A model generated the notes under the pieces. The model ran no database searches and had not been told where the DNA came from. It worked only from the letters and a program-made list of their open reading frames with translations. The position numbers and the translations under genes were made by a program. Of a stretch of 24,186 nucleotides of DNA, positions 7,867 through 17,190 are shown piece after piece. Origin of the DNA: JBBSUQ01 sp964389755 (GTDB lineage: Bacteria; Bacteroidota; Bacteroidia; Flavobacteriales_D; Crocinitomicaceae); assembly GCA_964389755.1 (NCBI GenBank), contig CAYMEW010000045.1, positions 1 to 24,186 of the forward strand, in the 5' to 3' direction. How positions within the stretch are numbered: the first letter of the stretch is position 1; every line of letters begins with the position of its first letter.

Positions 7867-8493
7867 TTACGCTTTTCGGTGAAAAAGGTTCATTTTGTTT
7901 TCATTTCCGCGAATGAGCCTCCCGATGTTCTTCTTATGTGCGTAAATCACGAGCAAAGATAACACAATCGTAAAGATTGTCAGATAGATAGATGTATTTC
8001 CGAAAACGAAGCGTACGATGAACGGAAAAGCAACGGCACTTATGATCGCACCGAGTGAGACATACTGACTGACAATAAAGGTTACCAGGAAGATCAACAC
8101 GCAGATCCCGGCCGCCGGCGGATGGATACCGATCACCACTCCGAGCGAGGTTGCCACACCTTTTCCGCCTTTAAAACCCGCAAATAACGGCAAGACGTGT
8201 CCTATCACCGCGGCGATCGCGGCGATGAGCTGAACCTGGATCAGGTGCTCGTTCTTCCAGGGCAAAGGAAGTATTACAAACGGCAGGAACGTTGCCAGGA
8301 AACCTTTTACGATGTCTACTGAAAGCACGACAATTCCCGCCTTTTTGCCGAGCACCCGAAAGGTATTTGTCGCTCCGGCATTTTTACTGCCGTGCTGTCG
8401 GATGTCCATTCCGTACCATGCCCTTCCTACCCACACCGAAGTGGGGATCGATCCGAGCACATAAGCCAGCAGTCCGAATAGTAAAAAATCCAT
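7867..8493 (-). CDS. plsY: Acyl-phosphate:glycerol-3-phosphate acyltransferase PlsY
   Basis: 208 aa integral membrane enzyme that transfers an acyl group from acyl-phosphate to glycerol-3-phosphate, the first step of phosphatidic acid synthesis. Three PlsY motifs are visible: GSIPTSVWVG (residues 15-24), HGSKNAGATNTFR (34-46), and GHVLPLFAGFKGGKGVATSLG (about 97-117), which contains the glycine-rich loop. Several hydrophobic segments match the family topology. Start ATG at 8491-8493, only 5 nt after the stop of the 1541-aa gene upstream, so co-transcription is likely. Length is normal. Confidence 0.95.
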   Translation of the reverse strand: MDFLLFGLLAYVLGSIPTSVWVGRAWYGMDIRQHGSKNAGATNTFRVLGKKAGIVVLSVDIVKGFLATFLPFVILPLPWKNEHLIQVQLIAAIAAVIGHVLPLFAGFKGGKGVATSLGVVIGIHPPAAGICVLIFLVTFIVSQYVSLGAIISAVAFPFIVRFVFGNTSIYLTIFTIVLSLLVIYAHKKNIGRLIRGNENKMNLFHRKA

Positions 8494-8498
8494 AACAC

Positions 8499-11400
8499 TT
8501 ATTCTACTCCGAAGTAACGCAAGAATTTCGTAAGATATACCCGGTTCGTTACGATCTCGTATACGAAGTTCTTCGATTTGCGTTTATCGTCTTTCAGCCC
8601 GGCGATGGCGTTGTTAAATTCCGCGTCGCCGCTCAGGATGCGTAGTTGCCCGTCCTTTTTAACCATCTGATAATCGAAATAGTAATCGAGTCCGGCGGGC
8701 AGGTTGAACCAGATCCCGTATTTATCTGACATCGCGCCGGAATAAGTTTGCTGGAAAAAGGCCTTCACCGGAACCTGTTTAAGGATCGGGGTTTCGAAGA
8801 AATTGAGCAGGTACGCATTATCCGTTTCGGTGATCAGACCGCGCTCCTGGAAGTTGCCGCTGCTAAAAGAATAGAGTTTCAGCCCGGTCACGATAAACGC
8901 GGTTTCGAGTTCGGACGGTAATTTTTTGATTTCTCCTTTAATGGTGTAATCACTTTTGAGTTTGTCCGCCGTTTTCTGATCGGTCCATTCGAGGATCGCC
9001 TGTTCGAGCGAAGTTCCGTTAAAATCAAGCGGCTTGAGCCCTTCGATCGCAACAATACGTGCGGCCGCATCTTCCATGATGCCTTTGTCGATAGGAATGT
9101 GGAAGCGTGCCGTGATGTTCATTTCGGTGCGTCCTGTAGACTGGTTGTAACTAACATTTCCCACCGCGTCCACCGGTGCTTCACCGAAATCCATTCCGAG
9201 GTTGATCACACCGCTTCCGTTCATGGAACAGCTTTCGGTATGCAGGGCCAGGAAATTCCCTTTTTCACTTCGGTTCAGGAGTTTTTCCCGTGATCCGATC
9301 TGGAATTCCTTCGCATCGAAACTATACTGGAGGTAACCGCTGGATGAAATCGCGATGATGTCGTCCGGACCTTCGAGGGCCGAGAGGAACGTCGGGTACA
9401 GGTAAATGCTGTCTGTTACCCGTGAGTCGTGCCAAACGATCCCGGCTGTGATCGGTTTTCCTTCGAGGTTCTTCATCTCTGTTGAAACGGGAATCTGGAT
9501 GTTTTTCGGATCGATCGCCGCACTAAAGGCGAGCCAGTTGCGCTCGAACTTGTCACAATCGTGGTTGATCCGCGTGGCGCCGTCAAAGTAAATTCCCTGG
9601 CTGGCCGCCCGGATGTTGACCTTTCCGTAATAATCGAATTGCGGACTGAGCCTGAATTCGTCTTCGGGGGAAACCTGTCCGTAGGCAACAGTCTGGTAAC
9701 TCGAGTCGAGGCCTATTTTATCGATGTTAATGAGCGTCATCGTGCTGTCCATATCGTAATACGGATACTTCGCAGAGCCGGAATAAGCGCGTCGAGCCGT
9801 GATCTCCACATTTGCCTGGCGGAACGTATGGTACTTCGTAATGTAGTTCGCCACGATCTTCGCATTGGTGAGCGGGTCCATTTTGGCTTTCTTCCGGATG
9901 TTGATCTTCATACTGTCCGGATAGATGCGCGCATCCGCAATATCGAGGTATTCCACCTCGCTGCAATAGATCGTTTTTTCCTTCAGGCTGAATTTGGCTT
10001 TCGGCGCACGGAACTGCAGCGAATCCTGCTTCGGGTTCACAGAGAAAAAGTTCGGTCCGCTCAGGTCAAGGTCGCTGTTAATGGCAATGTCTTTTTCACC
10101 GTTCGATTGCATTTCAATGGACTCGCGGTCCATAAACCAGGTAAACTGATCCATTTTACAGACATACTGGTTTACCGGGAAGGCAACGGTCGTCTCTCCC
10201 CTGTTCGATTTGAACTCGCCCTTGCGGTCTTTGAATGAAATGTGTGTATTGACATTATCTGTATTAAATGCCAGTGGGTCTTCTCCCTCTTCCTGGTAAT
10301 TATTTTTCAGGCTGAAACTCGAGGTGTCGGCATTTATATCCCAGCGTTTGAAGGTGTAATTATCGGAAACGGTTGTTGCCGTGTTAAAGGTCATCAGCCC
10401 CGATCCGTTCATTCCCTCCGGTCGCACGATAGCCGTTCCGCGAAGTCGTGCCTCGCCTTTGAAAAAGGACAGGTCGTTCTTCGGAGTGGCGGCAGCTTTC
10501 AGGTAGTTGCTTTTCGGAACATAGGTCACGAAAACATCCTCGCCGGTGACGTCCGGGAACTGTACGCCGTTCTCAACTGCTGTGTTGGTGAATTGCGCAT
10601 AACCGATGGTTGAATCCGGCAGGAAGGTAAAAGCTTTTGATAAGGACGACGATTTTACGAAGTTGATTGTTCCGGCACCCTGCAAACCGTTGTTGGAAAG
10701 TACGATCTTGTTGTCGTATTTGGCTTTTGGTCCGTAAAAATCGTAGCCTCCGGCCGGAGCCTGCGTTGAAAATCCAAATGAATAGTCAGGCATGATCTTT
10801 ACAGGTTCCCTGAATTTCGGAAAAATACCTGCGGACGTAAGTTCACCTTTGAGTTCCATGGTTTTTTCGTTAAAAGTCATGAGGCTGTCGCGTGTAAACG
10901 GGTCAACGGTATAATAAAAGCGTGTGCTATCGTATGCTCCGCGGTAAATATTCGGCGAATTATAATAGATATAGGCCGGTTTTTTCGAAATAAGCTGCGG
11001 AAATTGTTTTCCTTTTTCTTTCAGTCCGCTTCGGTTACCCGGATCGTCCACAAGCAGTTCGCCGGTGATTCCCCATACGGCACTTTGCATCGTGATCGGT
11101 CGTTTCCCGTCGCGTTCGCTGAGCGGGAGCACCCGGAAATAGGTTTCGCCGGTCTTTAGCAGGTTCACCTTGTTATCGGCATAATTGTAATTCCCGGAGA
11201 GGATATTTATCTGCGATTTACCGGCATTGAGCCAACCGTTGAATTCGAAATCCCGGTTCTTTTTAACGATCACTTTACTATTTGAAGGAAAGACCACCGC
11301 ATTTTGAAGGTCCGAGATCTGTACGAGGTCCACGGCATCCAGGTCGATGGTCAGTGAACTTAAACTCAGCACACCGAAGTTCTTTTTGAGCCTGCGCTCT

Positions 11401-13124
11401 TCATTTTGCTTCCGGTATTGTGCTGCGAGTGCCTGCAGGTTCGGATCCGCCTGGATCTGCTCATCGCTGTAACCGGTGAGTTCCTTCGGTCGCATGTCGG
11501 ACACAAAAATGATGTTATCATAATCTTTTTTACCGGCACGTGCCTGCACGAAGTTATTGAGTTTCGGGTTGATGGTCACCGTTTTCGTTTCGGTATCATA
11601 GCTGATAAATCCGAGGTTGGAAAGTTCGAGCAATTGCGATTTGGCCTGTTCAATGGTTTTCCCGAGTGCCGAAGCGGCTTTTCCCTCATCCATAACGTAT
11701 TCATCGTACTTGTAAGCATACTGTGATAAAGCCACAAGCGGATGCGTTCCCTGCATTCCCTGGAGTTGCTCGTAGAGACGCGCATCGAAAAAATTCCGCG
11801 ATTCCATGCGGGCAATGCGTTGTTCCTGGCTCACCCCGACGTCATACGTTAGCAAAATTTCCTGGGAATCAAATGCCCAGGTGAGTTTCGGAATGTACAT
11901 ATCCACCATGTGATAGGAATTCTGGAAAGGAGCCTGCCCGATCCCGAGAGAGGTTCGCGCACATTCCATAATCTTATTTTCGGTATCGTACTTGAAGTCG
12001 GCTCCCGGATGGTAGATCGAATCCTGGTTGTTATTCAGGTAGAGCGTAACGGCTCCCCGGTGTGTACCGAGCGTTTTGGGATTGATGATAAACTGCTGCG
12101 AACTTACCTGTGCAAAGGTTTTACCGGCACGTTTTACGATTACTTTGGCCGGTTCCTCCGGTGTTCCGAGCCCGACAAAATTGTCGCCACGCAGTGAAAA
12201 TCCACCGTCATAGTCCACGTTCGGACGAATTTCCGAGATGCGGAGTCTTTTCTCAAAAGAAAGGAATTGCGGGTAGATCTTATCTTCTTCGCGATTGATC
12301 CGGAATGCTCGTTCGGAGAGTTTTCCCGCTGTCGGTTTGGAAAAATACGCGGAAGTCAGCATAACCGTGTCCACGTTCAGGTTGCTCGATTTCAGCGAAG
12401 CATCGTATGATTTCAGGTCTGCGTAGAACTTATTCTTATCGAGTTCTACTTTTTCCCAGGTCACACGGCCTCCTTTTCCTTCCCATTTTTTCAGGATCGG
12501 GTCGAAAACGCCGCTCGTGTGATAGACATTGATACTGTCCAGGTAGGGTTTTTCCTTCGCTTCATTCCGATCATTATTCTCCACCCGGCAGACCAGGTTC
12601 CCGTCGGAGCAAATTACGTACGGCTTGTCATCGTATTTGAACTCGTAGGTCCCGCCTTCAAAGAACCACTCGAAATTGGAGGATTCGGAGAGTTTTCGCT
12701 CTGAAAAGAACCCTGCTGAAAATTCAATAAAATCCTCAAATTTCCGCACGTTACGCGAATCGAGCATGTTATCGACGGAATTGTGCCAGGCATCGTAACT
12801 GGACCGGGGTTGTTTGGTGCGGACGAATGAATAGACCGAAAATACGTAATTATAGATCTCCGGGTACGGTTTCAGTCGCTTGCTTTCCATGAGGTTTGCC
12901 GTTTCCACCATTTTGGTAAAGTAAGCATCCGGAAAATCACTGCTTTCGAGCAATGCTTTGGGAAGCACATCCTTTGCGAAATCGGAAAAATCACCCTTGC
13001 CATAATCCGAGAGCGATTTTTGAAATTCTTTGACGAATTTTTCGCGGTTAGCAGAATAGCTTTGTGCCAGCCCGATTCCCATGATACAGGTGGCCAGGCA
13101 GGCAAGTGTCATTTTTTTCAGCAT
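8499..13124 (-). CDS. Large exported protein of unknown function (1541 aa)
   Basis: I do not recognise the family. The N-terminus MLKKMTLACLATCIMGIGLAQ is a clear signal peptide, with cleavage probably after about residue 20. Residues 25-150 look alpha-helical; most of the remainder alternates short polar and hydrophobic runs with many G, N, D and aromatic residues, suggesting repeated beta structure. Motif-like stretches recur, such as GFSLRGDNFVGLG, GLQGAGTINFVKSS, GMNGSGLMTFNTAT and CSMNGSGVINLGMDF, each pairing a G-x-G-x-(I/L) core with a following strand. No catalytic motif, lipobox, OmpA or T9SS C-terminal domain is visible. It sits between prmA (3-nt gap) and plsY (5-nt gap), so it is probably translated from the same message. 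Periplasmic or outer-membrane-associated location is inferred only from the signal peptide. Confidence 0.85.
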   Translation of the reverse strand: MLKKMTLACLATCIMGIGLAQSYSANREKFVKEFQKSLSDYGKGDFSDFAKDVLPKALLESSDFPDAYFTKMVETANLMESKRLKPYPEIYNYVFSVYSFVRTKQPRSSYDAWHNSVDNMLDSRNVRKFEDFIEFSAGFFSERKLSESSNFEWFFEGGTYEFKYDDKPYVICSDGNLVCRVENNDRNEAKEKPYLDSINVYHTSGVFDPILKKWEGKGGRVTWEKVELDKNKFYADLKSYDASLKSSNLNVDTVMLTSAYFSKPTAGKLSERAFRINREEDKIYPQFLSFEKRLRISEIRPNVDYDGGFSLRGDNFVGLGTPEEPAKVIVKRAGKTFAQVSSQQFIINPKTLGTHRGAVTLYLNNNQDSIYHPGADFKYDTENKIMECARTSLGIGQAPFQNSYHMVDMYIPKLTWAFDSQEILLTYDVGVSQEQRIARMESRNFFDARLYEQLQGMQGTHPLVALSQYAYKYDEYVMDEGKAASALGKTIEQAKSQLLELSNLGFISYDTETKTVTINPKLNNFVQARAGKKDYDNIIFVSDMRPKELTGYSDEQIQADPNLQALAAQYRKQNEERRLKKNFGVLSLSSLTIDLDAVDLVQISDLQNAVVFPSNSKVIVKKNRDFEFNGWLNAGKSQINILSGNYNYADNKVNLLKTGETYFRVLPLSERDGKRPITMQSAVWGITGELLVDDPGNRSGLKEKGKQFPQLISKKPAYIYYNSPNIYRGAYDSTRFYYTVDPFTRDSLMTFNEKTMELKGELTSAGIFPKFREPVKIMPDYSFGFSTQAPAGGYDFYGPKAKYDNKIVLSNNGLQGAGTINFVKSSSLSKAFTFLPDSTIGYAQFTNTAVENGVQFPDVTGEDVFVTYVPKSNYLKAAATPKNDLSFFKGEARLRGTAIVRPEGMNGSGLMTFNTATTVSDNYTFKRWDINADTSSFSLKNNYQEEGEDPLAFNTDNVNTHISFKDRKGEFKSNRGETTVAFPVNQYVCKMDQFTWFMDRESIEMQSNGEKDIAINSDLDLSGPNFFSVNPKQDSLQFRAPKAKFSLKEKTIYCSEVEYLDIADARIYPDSMKINIRKKAKMDPLTNAKIVANYITKYHTFRQANVEITARRAYSGSAKYPYYDMDSTMTLINIDKIGLDSSYQTVAYGQVSPEDEFRLSPQFDYYGKVNIRAASQGIYFDGATRINHDCDKFERNWLAFSAAIDPKNIQIPVSTEMKNLEGKPITAGIVWHDSRVTDSIYLYPTFLSALEGPDDIIAISSSGYLQYSFDAKEFQIGSREKLLNRSEKGNFLALHTESCSMNGSGVINLGMDFGEAPVDAVGNVSYNQSTGRTEMNITARFHIPIDKGIMEDAAARIVAIEGLKPLDFNGTSLEQAILEWTDQKTADKLKSDYTIKGEIKKLPSELETAFIVTGLKLYSFSSGNFQERGLITETDNAYLLNFFETPILKQVPVKAFFQQTYSGAMSDKYGIWFNLPAGLDYYFDYQMVKKDGQLRILSGDAEFNNAIAGLKDDKRKSKNFVYEIVTNRVYLTKFLRYFGVE

Positions 13125-13127
13125 GGA

Positions 13128-13970
13128 TCAATTGTTTTTGGTCATTACCAGCGCAGCCCAACTTTCCCGCGTATAGGTAAGAAATACGTCCAGCCCTAAC
13201 GGACTGCAAAAAGCCTGCATTTCATCAATATCGGATTCAAAAAAGCCGCTGAGTATTATTTTCCCTTTACTTTCTAACGCAGAAACATACGCTTTCATGT
13301 GTTTCTTCAGAATATTTTTATTGATGTTCGCCAGTATCAGGCCGAACTGTTTTCCTTCGATCAGGCCGATATCCCCGCACTGGGTGTCGATGCGCCGGCA
13401 GTCATTGCGTTTTGTATTTTCGCGGGTATTTTCGGCCGACCAGGGCTCAATGTCAATTGCTAAAATATCCTGTGCCCCCAGTTTTTCAGCCAGGATGGCG
13501 AGGATGCCCGTACCCGTTCCCATATCGAGTACTTTTTCCGGGATCGTATCCAGTTCAAGCATTGCTTTGGAAGCCATCCACGTGGTTTGATGGTGACCGG
13601 TTCCGAAGGACATTTGCGGCTGAATGATGATCGTTTCACCGCGTGCCTGCGACTGGTCGTGGAAAGGAGCAAGAATGCTCAGCTTATCGTCCACGAAAAC
13701 CGGTTCAAAATCCGCTTCCCAGACTGCGTTCCAGTTCTGGTGCGCGATGATCTGTTCTTCGATCTCGTATTCGAACGGGCGATCCGTGAGGCCGAGCATG
13801 GTTTCCGAAAAAATGGCTTCGCGGTCCGCCACCTCGGCTGCAACGTATGCTTTTACACCTTCTTTGGTTTCCAAAAAACTTTCGAACCCGATCTCTGAAA
13901 GCTGTGCCACGAGGATCTCGGCATACGGGTTTCGCGGGGTTAATTTAATATCGAGTTCGAGGTAGTCCAT
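13128..13970 (-). CDS. prmA: Ribosomal protein L11 methyltransferase PrmA
   Basis: 280 aa cytoplasmic S-adenosylmethionine-dependent methyltransferase that methylates ribosomal protein L11. An N-terminal L11-recognition domain (about residues 1-60) precedes a class I Rossmann methyltransferase. Motifs: FGTGHHQTT (122-130), the SAM-binding VLDMGTGTGILAI (147-159), acidic DIE (173-175) and the substrate motif LILANINKNIL (211-221), matching the N-I/P-N signature of PrmA. ATG start at 13968-13970, 1 nt after the tpiA stop, and only 3 nt before the next start, so it is embedded in an operon. Length is close to that of other Bacteroidota PrmA proteins. Confidence 0.94.
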   Translation of the reverse strand: MDYLELDIKLTPRNPYAEILVAQLSEIGFESFLETKEGVKAYVAAEVADREAIFSETMLGLTDRPFEYEIEEQIIAHQNWNAVWEADFEPVFVDDKLSILAPFHDQSQARGETIIIQPQMSFGTGHHQTTWMASKAMLELDTIPEKVLDMGTGTGILAILAEKLGAQDILAIDIEPWSAENTRENTKRNDCRRIDTQCGDIGLIEGKQFGLILANINKNILKKHMKAYVSALESKGKIILSGFFESDIDEMQAFCSPLGLDVFLTYTRESWAALVMTKNN

Positions 13971-13971
13971 A

Positions 13972-14724
13972 TTAAACGGCTTTAATGATTTCTAAAAACT
14001 GGCCGGCTTTTAAGGAAGCTCCGCCGATCAGTCCTCCGTCGACGTTCGGGCAGGCAAAAAGTGTAGCGGCATTTTCGGGGTTGCAACTACCTCCGTACAG
14101 GATCGAAACGGATTCTGCGAAGTCGCTCCCGTATTTTTCGGATAGCAGGCTGCGGATCTCCGCATGCATCGCTTCGGCCTGATCGCTGCTCGCTGTTTTC
14201 CCGGTTCCGATCGCCCAAACGGGTTCGTATGCAATGATGCACTGGCGAAGTTGTTGTTCATCGAGGTGAAAAAGTGCTTCGGAGAGTTGTTGTTGCACGT
14301 AAGCGACTTCAGTGCCGGACTCTCGAATTTCGAGCGGCTCCCCGCAACAGAACACGACCTGCAGATCGTGTGCCAGTGCCGAATCGACTTTCTGGCGCAG
14401 AAAATCGCTTTGTTCCCCGAAAAGCGAGCGACGCTCGGAGTGTCCGACCAATACGAAGGCAGCGCCGGCATCTTTGACCTGCGTTACGGAAATCTCGCCG
14501 GTAAAGGCTCCTGATTCCGCGGGGTAAAAGTTCTGTGCTCCCACGAACACGCGCGCATTCAACTGACCTGCCACCTGGGTGATCAGGTGTGCCGGCGGGA
14601 ATACGATCATTTCGGCGTCGGTGTCAAGTGCGGCGACGTGATCGTCGATTTCAGCGATCAGTGCTTCGGCGCCCGCACGGTCCATATTCATTTTCCAATT
14701 TCCTGCTACAATCTTTTTTCTCAT
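13972..14724 (-). CDS. tpiA: Triosephosphate isomerase
   Basis: 250 aa, the normal length for this TIM-barrel enzyme that interconverts dihydroxyacetone phosphate and glyceraldehyde-3-phosphate in glycolysis and gluconeogenesis. Active-site elements are intact: GNWKMN with Lys11 (residues 8-13), VGHSERRS with the catalytic His95, and AYEPVWAIGTGK with the catalytic Glu167, followed by the flexible loop. Phosphate-binding glycines appear in ILYGGSCNPENA and DGGLIGGASL near the C-terminus. Its ATG overlaps the stop of the upstream BT_3928-like gene by 4 nt, indicating translational coupling. Confidence 0.97.
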   Translation of the reverse strand: MRKKIVAGNWKMNMDRAGAEALIAEIDDHVAALDTDAEMIVFPPAHLITQVAGQLNARVFVGAQNFYPAESGAFTGEISVTQVKDAGAAFVLVGHSERRSLFGEQSDFLRQKVDSALAHDLQVVFCCGEPLEIRESGTEVAYVQQQLSEALFHLDEQQLRQCIIAYEPVWAIGTGKTASSDQAEAMHAEIRSLLSEKYGSDFAESVSILYGGSCNPENAATLFACPNVDGGLIGGASLKAGQFLEIIKAV

Positions 14725-16622
14725 TTGCTATTAATCACGTTTTTCTTCAGCCAGGTATATTCCGGGATCGACCTGAACGGATATTTGGCCCGGATTACGG
14801 AATTTTCAATGTACAATACTGCCGGATTCGAACGCGAGATCGCCTTCAGTTCGATCTCATCATTTACAAATACCGGGATGTCCAGTTCGTGTTTTACACG
14901 AAATTCGTTTACCGCTTTGCGATCGGCATTGCAGATCATCACAAAGGGAATTCCGTCCGCACGGCACCCTTCGGCGATCGAACGAATGTTGTTGATCGTC
15001 TTCCAGTTCGCTTTTTCGAGGTCTTTGACAGACAGCAAGACGAGTTTCGGTGCGTTGACAATGAAGTCGCGGATATTAATCTCCGACACTTCCGGATTCG
15101 CCAGTTCGATGGTATCGAGAATTTTATACTCGGAAGCCGGGAAACCGATCGAATCGTATTCGTTCATCGGAACTTCCATATCCGAATCATACTCGAGGCT
15201 GTGAATTTTCAATCCCTGTACGGTAAGTTTGGAAAGAGTATCCTGCATAAACGGTAGTGAACGCTCCTGCGAACCGATATCTTCCAGGCGAATAAACGGC
15301 CCGAACTGTTCGGTGATCGAAGGCTGGCGCATTTCCACGATTATTTGCGTGATCATCGTATCGAAGTCGTATTTGTCTTTGTGCTCCCACGGACGTTCCC
15401 GGTTGTATTTGGCACCGTCCAGCACGAAATCTTCCAGTTTCCCGGTCTTTTTATTTTTATAGCGCATGACGGTTTCCGAAACACCCGGTTTACCATCGTT
15501 CATTTTTTCTTTCAGGTTACTTCCGATCGAGTAAGGCCGGTAATCGCGGATCGGGTCGTACATCAACACATACCCCGTAAGCAGGCTGCAGACGAGTACC
15601 ACGAAAAGCGAAGCCGTCCAGTGATTTCCAATCACGCGGTTATTGGACTGATAAACCCAGAGTGCCCCGACGATGCAGACGAGTGCGAAGAAGATCGGGA
15701 AATACCAGTCGAAAACCCAGGATAAAAACAGTACCACGACGATCGAGGACGGTATGTAGATCATGTTTTCGCGCGACGTATTCGGCAGGAAGGCTTTGGC
15801 GGAAACCACGATCCAGATCACAAAGTACAGGAGCACGATGTCCTTCCACATGGATTCTGCCGGAGAGAGTGAACGCCCGACCGAACCTTTCATAGCGTCA
15901 CCGAAGCATCCGCAGTCGGTCACACATTGCGGCTGCCGCATTTCATCCACCACGATCTCTTTATCATCCTGCGAAACGATCTTAATATCCGGGTTGTCTT
16001 TTGCCGCTTCGAGTTTCATCATCCCGAGTTCACGCCGCGCCGGATTCGAAAGTTCGTACGTATCGCGATCGAGGAATTTCGTACTTCCGTCACAGTTGGC
16101 AGTGTGCCAGGTCAGGAAGGTAAAGAAAAGCATCATAACAAGCATGAACCACGATACGAAACGTAATTTTCCACCGATAATAACCAGTACGCCCAATACG
16201 ATCTCGATGATGCAAATGATCACGCTGAGCGCCAGCGCATGCTGTATAAAATATTCCAGTGAGAAACCGGGCATATTGAACCATTCCTTGATCCGGTAGG
16301 CCAGCGCCCCGTCTTCAAAATATTCTTCCAGTTTGTACGAGAATCCGAGCGGGTCATTGGCTTTAACGAGCCCCGAAACAATAAACAGGCCTCCGACCAG
16401 GATCCGGGAAAAACCGGCCATCAGCATGCGTCCTTTGAAGATGATCAGTCCGCCGATACTAAACAGCAGGGTGGTCACACCAAGTATGGTCAGCAGGGTT
16501 CTCTGCCCTTCGAAACTGCGGTGAAATGCCATGACCAGCAGCACGACCGCTGCCAGGTTCAGCGCCAGGAAACCAAAATTAAACGGGAGCGAGCGTCCGT
16601 GATACGTAGCAATTCTTTTCAT
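14721..16622 (-). CDS. BT_3928-like membrane protein: DoxX/MauE-type region plus thioredoxin-like C-terminus
   Basis: 633 aa. Hydrophobic segments at about 17-33, 45-62, 72-86, 125-150, 155-172, 262-278, 290-325 and 338-355 make a polytopic inner-membrane half. The block SRILVGGLFIVSGLVKANDP (72-91) resembles the start of DoxX/MauE families, and CVTDCGCFGDA (233-243) has the MauE-like CGCFG signature. After about residue 365 the protein is soluble. The last ~110 residues look like a thioredoxin fold (PKLVLLSVKDLEKANW, then SNPAVLYIEN with a likely cis-Pro) but lack CxxC, so thiol oxidoreductase activity there is unlikely. The same neighbourhood (folP, DUF1599, this family, tpiA) is, to my knowledge, common in Bacteroidota. 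Physiological role unknown; a link to envelope redox is inference. Confidence 0.85.
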   Translation of the reverse strand: MKRIATYHGRSLPFNFGFLALNLAAVVLLVMAFHRSFEGQRTLLTILGVTTLLFSIGGLIIFKGRMLMAGFSRILVGGLFIVSGLVKANDPLGFSYKLEEYFEDGALAYRIKEWFNMPGFSLEYFIQHALALSVIICIIEIVLGVLVIIGGKLRFVSWFMLVMMLFFTFLTWHTANCDGSTKFLDRDTYELSNPARRELGMMKLEAAKDNPDIKIVSQDDKEIVVDEMRQPQCVTDCGCFGDAMKGSVGRSLSPAESMWKDIVLLYFVIWIVVSAKAFLPNTSRENMIYIPSSIVVVLFLSWVFDWYFPIFFALVCIVGALWVYQSNNRVIGNHWTASLFVVLVCSLLTGYVLMYDPIRDYRPYSIGSNLKEKMNDGKPGVSETVMRYKNKKTGKLEDFVLDGAKYNRERPWEHKDKYDFDTMITQIIVEMRQPSITEQFGPFIRLEDIGSQERSLPFMQDTLSKLTVQGLKIHSLEYDSDMEVPMNEYDSIGFPASEYKILDTIELANPEVSEINIRDFIVNAPKLVLLSVKDLEKANWKTINNIRSIAEGCRADGIPFVMICNADRKAVNEFRVKHELDIPVFVNDEIELKAISRSNPAVLYIENSVIRAKYPFRSIPEYTWLKKNVINSK

Positions 16623-16626
16623 AATA

Positions 16627-17178
16627 TTATAATGTAGCGTTCGAAACTTCCAGGTGAATCAATGCGAAAACCGCATAATTCAACATGTCGTAATAATTGG
16701 CATCAATTCCTTCGCTCACCAGGGTTGCCCCCTGATTATCCTCAATTTGTTTGACGCGTAAGATCTTCATCAGGATCAGGTCTGTCAGTGAACTTACACG
16801 CATATCCCGCCAGGCTTCGCCGTAATCGTGATTTTTGCGTTCCATTAACTCGCCTGCCGTTCGTGCATACTTATCGAAATAGAACAGGGCATCTTCCAGT
16901 GAGAGTTCGAGCGGCAAATTACTTCCTTCGTGTACCTGGATCAGGGCCATAATGCAGTAATTAACGATGGCTATGAACTCACCTTCTTCGCTCTCACCGA
17001 CTTTATTTTCACCCGTTTCCTGGATGGTACGGATACGCTGAGCCTTTATAAATAACTGATCGGTCAGCGACTTTGGGCGAAGAATGCGCCAGGCCGTTCC
17101 GTAATCCGCTGTTTTTTTGGCGTAGAGATCACGGCAAATTGTTATTATTTTTGCATATTCCGACTGGGTCCGGTTCAT
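16627..17178 (-). CDS. DUF1599 domain protein (two tandem copies)
   Basis: 183 aa from the ATG at 17176-17178; a TTG nine bases upstream is in frame, but ATG gives the usual start MNRTQSEY. The protein is an internal duplication. The motif DYGTAWR followed by SLTDQLFIKAQRI recurs as DYGEAWR followed by SLTDLILMKILRV about 95 residues later, and each half ends in NYCIMALIQV or NYAVFALIHL. This is the Bacteroidota DUF1599 family, all-alpha and thought to relate to nucleotide-handling domains; no biochemical function can be read from the sequence. It heads the leftward operon (4 nt before the BT_3928-like gene) and diverges from folP with only 12 nt between the start codons, suggesting shared control. 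Confidence 0.88.
   Translation of the reverse strand: MNRTQSEYAKIITICRDLYAKKTADYGTAWRILRPKSLTDQLFIKAQRIRTIQETGENKVGESEEGEFIAIVNYCIMALIQVHEGSNLPLELSLEDALFYFDKYARTAGELMERKNHDYGEAWRDMRVSSLTDLILMKILRVKQIEDNQGATLVSEGIDANYYDMLNYAVFALIHLEVSNATL
17146..17153 (+). promoter_or_regulatory. Possible -7 box of the folP promoter (inside DUF1599 gene)
   Basis: TATTTTTG fits TAnnTTTG and lies 37 nt before the folP ATG, inside the start of the divergent DUF1599 gene. No good TTTG is found at the ideal 19-base distance, so this is a partial match. Confidence 0.4.
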
Positions 17179-17190
17179 TCCAAACAATGT

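Noticed and set aside
9561..10238. 225-aa plus-strand frame opposite the 1541-aa gene
   Set aside because: Long but antisense to a continuous signal-peptide protein in a tight operon; its sequence has no recognisable features.
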